64,000 bases of DNA, taken from the NCBI GenBank assembly GCA_964036315.1, contig OZ038479.1, forward strand, positions 55,103,746 through 55,167,745, written 5' to 3'. The notes under the pieces are model-generated. The model was not told where the DNA came from and did not search any database. It saw only the letters and a list, made by a program, of their open reading frames with translations. Shown piece by piece: positions 57,481 to 64,000 of this stretch. The stretch is from Acanthosepion esculentum. Its lineage: Eukaryota > Mollusca > Cephalopoda > Sepiida > Sepiidae. Both the position numbers and the translations under genes were made by a program. Every line of letters starts with the position of its first letter. Position 1 is the first letter of the stretch.

Positions 57481-58030
57481 GAAGAGCCTTAACTCTTCAG
57501 TACACTTTTGGTCCTTTCAAGGTTTAAAGGTTTTTATCTTTTTTCTTTTCTCTCATGTGTAGACAAATTTCTCTTCCTGGTGACCAAATTCTTTCTTCAC
57601 TTATTTTCCTCCCGTCCGCATGGAAATTATGCTTTTCTTTTACGGGCACTAGAAGGTGGAAATTTACATATTCACGTGGCAAAATACTTTTTCAAAACGC
57701 ACGTGTTCACTCCTTCATCTTCTTCTCAAACGGCTTTGGCTCCAAACTCCACTTGCAGACTTCTTTTCAACTTTCTTTTCTGGGACTTCTTCAAGAGGAC
57801 TTCTCAAAACTCTCTCTGAAGAGGAAACTTGCCCTCAGCAACTTGTTACCCTTGCATCCTTACTTATGGGCAAATGCTGCCTGCCTTTTCAGCAGGGGGA
57901 GAGAAAACGAACCTCTTCTCTCTAAGCTATCTCGTTTCCAACTGCTGCTAAGGTCCAGTCCCAGTTCTCCCTTCCCTTTCAAAGGGGGCAGCTCACCTTG
58001 AACCATCCAATCACAGTCCATAAAAAAATA
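57481..58030. other. GC-richer, ORF-dense segment of unknown nature
   Basis: About 500 bases with a base composition unlike the surroundings: pyrimidine-rich on the plus strand, with frames open in all three phases (57508-57819, 57555-58001, 57656-57925). The longest ATG frame has 148 codons, Ser/Leu/Phe-rich, with no motif I know. Simultaneous openness in all frames is explained by C+T richness. It could equally be an untranslated or promoter exon on the minus strand or part of an unknown element. Confidence 0.35.
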
Positions 58031-58599
58031 TCAGCAGGTTCTTAGGGCCAGTAACACAGTGAGTGTCTTTTGTTTGCCCTGACCTAAAAATTTTCAAATG
58101 ATCACAATGTTTCATATAAGAATTTCAGACACATTAAGAAAGTATAGTAGGATTAGGCAGTAGTAACACCATATGGAAATATACACTTTCCTTTTCACTA
58201 TGAGAGTGACAAAGAAAACTCTCTCTCTTCTCATATACATATAGTTTCTTTCCTTTTCCTTCTATTGTTTCTATTCTCGATAATTGACAGAACCCGAACA
58301 TAGCTTATGTGGGTCAGTAAACATCATAAAAAAAAAATCAAGCAACAACATGTCACACCAAAAATCAAACAGAAAACATGGATGTATCAGGCACAATAAA
58401 AGAAGAAAAAAAAACACAGGAAATGGGAAATTGGTTTGATATAGTATTTTGAGATTCAAGGGTTGGAGATTCACTGGATGTTGAGTTTGAGCAAATGTAC
58501 AACTCCAAAAAAAATGAAGAAAGGATGAATTCAACAAATTAATTTCTGTCAACCAAAAACACAACGAACCTGTATGAACTCTTAAATCACAAAAGGACT
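58031..58599. other. Noncoding stretch
   Basis: No gene or known repeat seen. The minus-strand frame 58271-58564 is hydrophobic because of A-rich sequence and is not supported. Confidence 0.4.
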
Positions 58600-59690
58600 A
58601 AGTCACCCACTTTAACAATTGTTACCACATGGAGTCAATAATAAAAATGGTACTATAGACAGTAAATTTGGCCTTTACTTATGTATTAGGCCAACCTTCA
58701 TCTCTATATACCATAGATGTTTTGTCTGTAACTACACAACAGAATGCTTAAAATTGTTTAGCTGTGCTTTATTTCATTCTTATATTTTCATTAGTAATTA
58801 TAAAAGGCTTGAATATTTACTAATATGCCTAATAACTGATAACTTATTCTTTGCAATATTTAAAGATGTAGACAACATAAAAATCACTACAAAGAAACTA
58901 CATTTTAAAAATGTTAAAACAGATGAAACACTGAAAAAGTTCCAAATGTAAAAAACCTCTGAAAATAAGATAACGAGATGGCCCTCACAGTCAGAATAGA
59001 ATTAGGAATTACACAAAGTTTATTATAGCAAATACAGAAAGGGTTTATGGCCTAATAGTAAACAATATTTGAGACTGAATTTGAACTCTACTCATTGATT
59101 CAAAGTGAGATAGTTTGAATTTACTTCTCACTAATACCTCAAATGTGGAAATATAATTTATTAACTCCCTGAAAAGAATGTTCATAGCAAGGATTCTGGG
59201 CCAACATGTAAGCAATATGGAAAATTGAATCAGTGAATAGAGCTGAAATTCTGGCCAAGATAGTTTCTATTTACTTTGCATTAATATCTCAAATGTTTTA
59301 ACATGTTTTATAAAAACAGTGAAAAGAAATATTGCTTATATTTTGTTTATACAAAATAAATCAAAACTCATATTTACCTGATTCTTGAAAATATCAGTTT
59401 ATTTTATCCATGTACAAAAAATGCATCAAAAAATGTTTTTGATTTGTCCTGTTTGGATCTGCATATATAAAATTTTATCTGGCCTGCAAGAAATTTATAT
59501 ACATTTTCTCTTGTGACAAAATTTTACTTTTAAATTCAATGCAAATTTTAATGAGAATGCAGATTTTTACAGTTCACTTTTCATTTCAGATAACTTTTTT
59601 TTTACTCAAGTTCGTTAAAAATGTTTATCCACAAAGATGATAACAATCTGGTTTTTATATTAATAAGTACATTTATAAATGAAACATTTG
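58600..59690 (+). repeat. Composite repeat R2, copy 4
   Basis: A diverged remnant of the conserved open frame at about 58770-58885, S5 units at about 59030-59130 and 59190-59310, and the R2 tail at 59380-59600 (CCTGTTTGGATCTGCATAT, CTTGTGACAAAATTTTAC). It lies on the 3' side of ZNF6 and converges on it. Confidence 0.6.
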
Positions 59691-59724
59691 TAAAAAAAAA
59701 AAATTTTGCTAATGTCTTTGTGCA

Positions 59725-59835
59725 TATAATATACTAAATGTGATTCCTATGAAAATTTAGATCCACAAACATCACAAGAATATGGTTTCTCTTTAGTGTG
59801 TATTCATATATGGTCCTTCATTAAAAGATATTTCA
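59725..59835 (-). pseudogene. Isolated zinc-finger relic
   Basis: The minus strand reads a single eroded finger (E-K-P-Y-S-C-D-V-C-G-S-K-F-S-stop/frameshift) between R2 copy 4 and ZNF6. It is probably the far end of the ancestral ZNF6 array. Confidence 0.6.
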
Positions 59836-60254
59836 TATTTAAATTAAATCTAAACTGCACATTTTAGAAAAATTTTGTTTCTTTCTCGTGCGCAGTGAGC
59901 ATGATTTTAACAGAAATGGCCCCACATGTATCACAATATTGTTTCTTAAATGTGTTTGCATCTTACATCATGGACAATAATGGGTATACCCCATTCCCAG
60001 GAATACAGTAGTGAATATTCTATGTGTTGGTCTGTGGTCTGCAGTTGGAGATTCATTGTAGAATTAAGTGAACTCCATTGTAGCAGTTGACTACTTCTTC
60101 TATGCACTGCTGGCAAATCTTATATGTGTTGTTCATGTCCTAAGTATTATCATTCATTACGAACCTTTATGTGATTATTCTATTCAGTCACCTTCCCTAG
60201 GTTACAACAGTATACATTTTTTGTGAGTGATTATTATGTTAACAATTTTATGGA

Positions 60255-60360
60255 GGAAACAATGTTTTTTGAGACACAAGGCCTTGTATTTAATCCATAG
60301 ATGAGGGGATAAGAGATGAATTCATACTTTCTCAATGATTTATACATGTAAGTGAATATA
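60255..60360 (-). mobile_element. SINE S2 3'-end fragment
   Basis: The minus strand shows the S2 central segment and end (TATTCACTTACATGTATAAA, then ATGGATTAAATACAAGG), inserted within the decayed 3' fingers of ZNF6. Confidence 0.5.
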
Positions 60361-60364
60361 TCTC

Positions 60365-60514
60365 TCCAGTGTGTTTAAATGAGGCTCATCAGTATCGCCA
60401 GCTCTGAAAATGCAGATCTGCAATTAGCACAAGAACAGTGTTTCTCTCCAGTGCAGATTCACAGATGATTCAGTAAATTTGACTTTTACTATAAAATTTG
60501 CATGGTTATGTTTT
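60365..60514 (-). pseudogene. Decayed fingers downstream of the ZNF6 stop
   Basis: The minus strand beyond the TAG reads N-L-H-W-R-E-T-like linker, then S-C-A-N-C-R-S-A-F-S-E-L and a stop, so at least two more fingers once followed. Confidence 0.65.
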
Positions 60515-61672
60515 CTATCCATTGTGTGTTCGCATATGGCGTTGTAAATGTGATTTCTGTGAAAACGCAGAATGACAAACTTCACAAGAATATGGTTTCT
60601 CTCCAGTGTGGGTTCGCATATGCTGCTCCAAATGTGACTTTCGAGAAAAAGCAGATCCACAAACTTCACAAGAATATGGCTTCTCACCAGTGTGTGTTTG
60701 CATATGGCGTTCCAAACGTGACTTCAGTGAGAATGCAGATTTACAAAGTTTACAAGAAAATGGTTTCTCTCCAGTATGTATTTGAATATGCAGCTCTAAA
60801 GATGACTTCCGACAAAATGTGGATTCACAAACTTCACAAGAATATGGTTTCTTTGCAGTGTGTGTTCTCATATGAAGCTCCAAATTTGATTTCCGTGAAA
60901 ATGCAGATCTACACACTTCACAAGAATATGGTTTCTCTCCAGTGTGGGTTCTCATATGAAGCTCCAAATTTAACTTTCGTGAAAATGATGATCCACACAC
61001 TTCACAAGAATATGGTTTCTCTCCAGTGTGTATTTGCAAATGGTCCTGCAAAGATGACTTCAGTGAAAATGCAGATTGACATACTTCACAAGAATATGGT
61101 TTCTCTCCTGTATGTATTCGTATATGCCGCACCAGAGATGACTTCAATGAAAATGCAGATCCACAAACTTCACAAGAATATGGTTTCTCTGCAGTATGTG
61201 TTCGCATGTGGTATTCCAAAGATGATTTAAGTGAAAATGCACTTACACAAATACCACAAGAATATGGTTTTTCTCCAGTATGTGTTCGTATATGGCGCAC
61301 CAGAGATGACTTCAATGAAAATGCAGCTCCACAAACTTCACAAGAATATGGTTTCTCTGCCGTGTGTTTTCGCCTATGATATTCCAGAGATGACTTAAAT
61401 GAAAATTTACTTTCACAAAAACCACAAGAATATGGTTTCTCTCGTGTGTGTGTTCGTATATGGCGTACCAAAGATGACTTCAGTGAAAATGATGCTCCAC
61501 AAACTTCACAAGAATATGGTTTCTCTGCAGTGTGTTTTTGTATATGGCCCACCAAATGTGATTTCTGATAAAATGCAGATCTACAAATATCACAAGAATA
61601 TGGTTTCTCTCCACTGTCTGTTTCCATATGTAACACTGAGTCAAACTGCACTAGAAGATAATTTTTACTCAT
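60515..61672 (-). CDS. C2H2 zinc-finger protein, 13 fingers, subfamily A (ZNF6)
   Basis: Thirteen complete C2H2 fingers of 28 residues. The first ATG in frame is at 61672 (385 codons; M-S-K-N-Y-L-L...), the next at 61627, 5 codons before G-E-K-P; the frame stays open a little further upstream without an ATG. Helix positions -1/3/6 vary (Q/H/G, L/S/R, F/S/Y, R/N/L, L/R/R, R/H/Q). Fingers 2-3, 4-5 and 6 form a two-finger higher-order repeat with alternating helices L-x-S-S-x-x-R and L-or-F-x-S-S-x-x-Y and alternating linkers ending TGEKP or TAEKP, pointing to recent duplication of 168-bp blocks. No effector domain. The TAG lies in the linker after finger 13 (H-N-G-stop), with decayed fingers beyond. 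Probably a nuclear DNA-binding protein; partners and target unknown. Confidence 0.8.
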   Translation of the reverse strand: MSKNYLLVQFDSVLHMETDSGEKPYSCDICRSAFYQKSHLVGHIQKHTAEKPYSCEVCGASFSLKSSLVRHIRTHTREKPYSCGFCESKFSFKSSLEYHRRKHTAEKPYSCEVCGAAFSLKSSLVRHIRTHTGEKPYSCGICVSAFSLKSSLEYHMRTHTAEKPYSCEVCGSAFSLKSSLVRHIRIHTGEKPYSCEVCQSAFSLKSSLQDHLQIHTGEKPYSCEVCGSSFSRKLNLELHMRTHTGEKPYSCEVCRSAFSRKSNLELHMRTHTAKKPYSCEVCESTFCRKSSLELHIQIHTGEKPFSCKLCKSAFSLKSRLERHMQTHTGEKPYSCEVCGSAFSRKSHLEQHMRTHTGEKPYSCEVCHSAFSQKSHLQRHMRTHNG

Positions 61673-61896
61673 ATATAACACTGTGCTTTTGTCATAAAAA
61701 CAAACGACAAATTTCAAAGTACATGTTTTTGCAAGTAGCTGTTCATTTTATTCTTTTGAAAATATTGATACACAACAATTACATGAAAACTTTAGCATAT
61801 ATTTCTCTTTGTTTTCTGTTTGCATCTTGTTTTCTTTCATTTAAACTCCCAACAATTTCTTTTTATATACACTGATTTTTTGTTCAGCCAAAATAT
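61673..61896 (-). other. 5' part of the ZNF6 exon, with acceptor at 61898-61897
   Basis: The minus strand reads an acceptor ending TTTTTCTTCAG, then ATATTTTGGCTGAACAA. The frame D-I-L-A-E-Q-K-I stays open for only 18 codons. A degenerate finger-like stretch (L-K-F-V-V-C-F-Y-D-K-S) joins in frame to the ORF. It is probably 5' untranslated now. Confidence 0.6.
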
Positions 61897-61898
61897 CT

Positions 61899-62930
61899 GA
61901 AGAAAAAGAAATAAAACACATTAGCAGAAACAGTGAATACTATATGAAACCGGTTTATATTTTAACAGATAGATTTACCTATATATTAAGGCTAGTTGAG
62001 ATCAACACTGGGACACAATAGCAACCAGGAAAGTCCAATCAAAAAACAAAAATAAATTTTTACAATTCCTCTGGAGATGAAAAAGTACTACACAATATAC
62101 AAGTATAATATTATTGTACTGAAAACTTTTCAAATGTCTACATAAATATTATTATTCTTTGAGAGATTATTCTTTTGACAATGGCCCAAATGTTCTGATA
62201 AAAATACAAAGGACACGGATAATAGTCTGCATGTAAATAGTGTAAAGAATGATAACCCGATATTGACATTTATAAAAATGGAATTGACAGATTTTAATGA
62301 AAATTTAATTATATATTAATAAAGGACAATTGTAAAATAAATTAAAAAAAAAAAAATTATTTTAAAGAATTATCCTGAGTGAAAACGTTTTAAATATTTC
62401 AATTCATAGTACTCATCTTTTTTTCATATCAACATTTTCAACAATAATAAACATTTGAAAAACTTTTAAAACCATCAATAATATAAATATGAATGTCAGC
62501 GTGTCACACTGTTTCAACTTTACTCCTAGAGGCCATAGCTCAACATATCATACCATGCTGGAATCAGGCAGACTCCATGAGCAAATTAAAAACATTCCAG
62601 GCCGAATCTGGATCAGTAATCCTGAAATTTTGGATTCCCAAGTTTTCATTACTGCGATTGTTTTTTGCAATTATTTGTGACAATATTTTCTTGTATGGTA
62701 ATTTTTATAACTTGCAAACAAATTAGGGAATAATTGAAATTAATTTCGAAATCTAGCAAAAGTCACCCATGAAATAAAAATAATTGTTTTTACGGAAAGT
62801 AAAGACCTACATACATCCAATTGTCTTTAAATTAAGTGGTGGTATAAGAATTATTGTTGATCTTTTAGAAGGTAAGCTTAAATATTAATGCAATACTTAA
62901 ATGGAGCAATCAATTTTGAGTTCTTCTGTA
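61899..62930. other. ZNF6 upstream intron or intergenic region
   Basis: About 61990-62040 shares the upstream segment of ZNF1, ZNF2 and ZNF5. The rest is AT-rich. The small frames around 62489-62726 are not recognised. Confidence 0.5.
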
Positions 62931-62939
62931 GTTTATTGT

Positions 62940-63175
62940 TGCCTATCACATATGGCAGCAGTATGCCTTGCAAAAAGAAATCAGAGGACCACATTGCAAT
63001 CAAAAGAGCCAAGGCTGCAGCAAGAAAAAGTAAGTCCTGTGCAAATGAAAACCCAGATTAAACAGCAGCCAGGAGAGTTTCCAATGTTGAGAATATGCAA
63101 AGACTTTGGGACTCCTGAATAAGCAAAAGGCTCAATCAAGAGTCATCCACAGGAGCGAGCTTAAATGCTGCCTAA
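62940..63175 (+). pseudogene. Mobile-element coding scrap, possibly Helitron-like N-terminus
   Basis: In one plus-strand frame: K-K-K-S-E-D-H-I-A-I-K-R-A-K-A-A-A-R-K, then after a stop A-A-R-R-V-S-N-V-E-N-M-Q-R-L and, shifted, Q-S-R-V-I-H-R-S-E-L-K. Basic repeats of this type occur at the N-termini of some Helitron-encoded proteins; the assignment is tentative. Confidence 0.35.
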
Positions 63176-63439
63176 TAGGGCGGCTTTTTAGCTAGTGAAA
63201 AATACATGTTTTTATCAAACACACATATATAGATACTTCCAATAATTCACTGAAAAAAGAGCATACCGTGATGAAAAATGACCCAAACTTAATAAAATAG
63301 TTTTATCATCAAAATCTTTATTATTAAGAGAAAAGTATTTTTTTATAAATGTATTAAATTTTTTAATCCTTTCTATTCAAAATTTTAGTTAAAAATCTTA
63401 TTTTTCTTGCATCAATGGGTGAACCAAAGATCAGTATAG

Positions 63440-64000
63440 GAAATTTTAATCCCACTTTTTTGTGGTAAAAAAATACATTGATTTTGGAAATTCGTGCAAA
63501 AATCAAATAATTGTTGGATTTTAATGAAACGTTTAAGACTTATTCACAAATCAATGAAATTTTTTTAGAAAATTTTGGTGGATATATCTTCTGTGTTTTT
63601 TTTTTACATTACCTTTTATTAAATTTTATGAAATTTCAAGAAATTAAATTTCACACCCTTAATATTTATATTGGTTAAAAGAAGATCTTCTTGGAGAATT
63701 TAAATCATTGTTTTTGCCAAACAAAAACACCATTTACCAAAAATCTGCTCTGAATCATAAAATAAAAGATGTGATAAAACTATGATATTATTTAATTAGA
63801 AAAGCAATTAATTGATTTTATAAACAAAATATATTAAGGCCACAACTGTCTTAAGAAAAAATGTTTTTGATGAGAAATTAATTCTTACAAGAATTGTTTT
63901 AATTAAAATAATTTATTAAGTTTTAAAATCTGTATTAATTTCACCTGTTTAGATGATTTGTAAATATAGGTTTTACTTATTTTACGATTAGAAAATTTAT
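63440..64000 (+). repeat. R1 copy, running off the window end
   Basis: Matches 7080-7640 in order: TTGGATTTTAATGAAAC, TATGAAATTTCAAGAAATT, AAATCTGCTCTGAATCATAA, CTGTCTTAAGAAAAAATG, ACAAGAATTGTTTT. Confidence 0.6.

Overview
The window is strongly A+T-rich eukaryotic DNA with very little coding capacity. It holds long tandem C2H2 zinc-finger arrays and a dense layer of retroelements and short interspersed repeats. Spliceosomal 3' splice sites, tRNA- and 5S-rRNA-derived SINEs, two non-LTR retrotransposon families, a Ty3/gypsy-type element and a mariner relic all point to an animal. The mix of clustered zinc-finger genes in noncoding AT-rich DNA with tRNA-SINEs fits a mollusc, possibly a cephalopod. 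That is inference; nothing here fixes the species.

Zinc-finger loci are the backbone. Subfamily A has [15 protein letters not shown] fingers: a decayed array at 2.7-4.6 kb (+), an intact 16-finger ORF at 17.55-18.93 kb (-), a decayed array at 53.65-54.45 kb (-) and an intact 13-finger ORF at 60.5-61.7 kb (-). Subfamily B has FHCEICGxKFS-type fingers: a broken array at 29.5-30.65 kb (-) and an intact 14-finger ORF at 38.7-39.95 kb (-). Isolated finger relics lie at about 10.1, 17.2, 47.7-48.1 and 59.75 kb. Within each subfamily the exon begins at the same splice acceptor, so the loci are copies of one terminal exon. All three intact ORFs end at a stop or frameshift inside a linker or finger, with decayed fingers beyond.

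Four zinc-finger loci are followed on their 3' side by the same composite repeat (R2) in convergent orientation. Two of these also keep a long foldback MITE in between. R2 contains an unusually conserved open frame of about 75-80 codons and tandem tRNA-like units. The duplicating unit therefore seems to be zinc-finger exon + MITE + R2.

Transposons by region: LINE family 1 at 10.56-11.28 and 41.64-43.83 kb; LINE family 2 3' ends at 9.33-9.96, 20.91-21.24, 24.0, 32.86-33.35 and 34.95-36.15 kb; a young Ty3/gypsy-type insertion at 49.06-52.29 kb with two near-identical LTRs, 5-bp target duplication, an apparent self-priming site and a large in-frame internal deletion; and a mariner transposase relic at 53.0-53.65 kb. 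SINE-like families: S1 (tRNA head), S2 (a 5S-rRNA-like head joined to a tRNA-like module), S3 (tRNA head plus a hammerhead-like core, twice inserted as a target-duplication-flanked inverted pair), S4 and S5. R1 is an unclassified noncoding repeat of about 1.4 kb with six or seven copies.

No functional rRNA or tRNA gene, CRISPR array or prokaryotic operon is present. Probable expressed genes are limited to the zinc-finger ORFs at 17.5, 38.7 and 60.5 kb, which probably act as nuclear DNA-binding proteins. Their neighbourhood of repeated, decaying arrays and transposons looks like a rapidly turning-over zinc-finger cluster.
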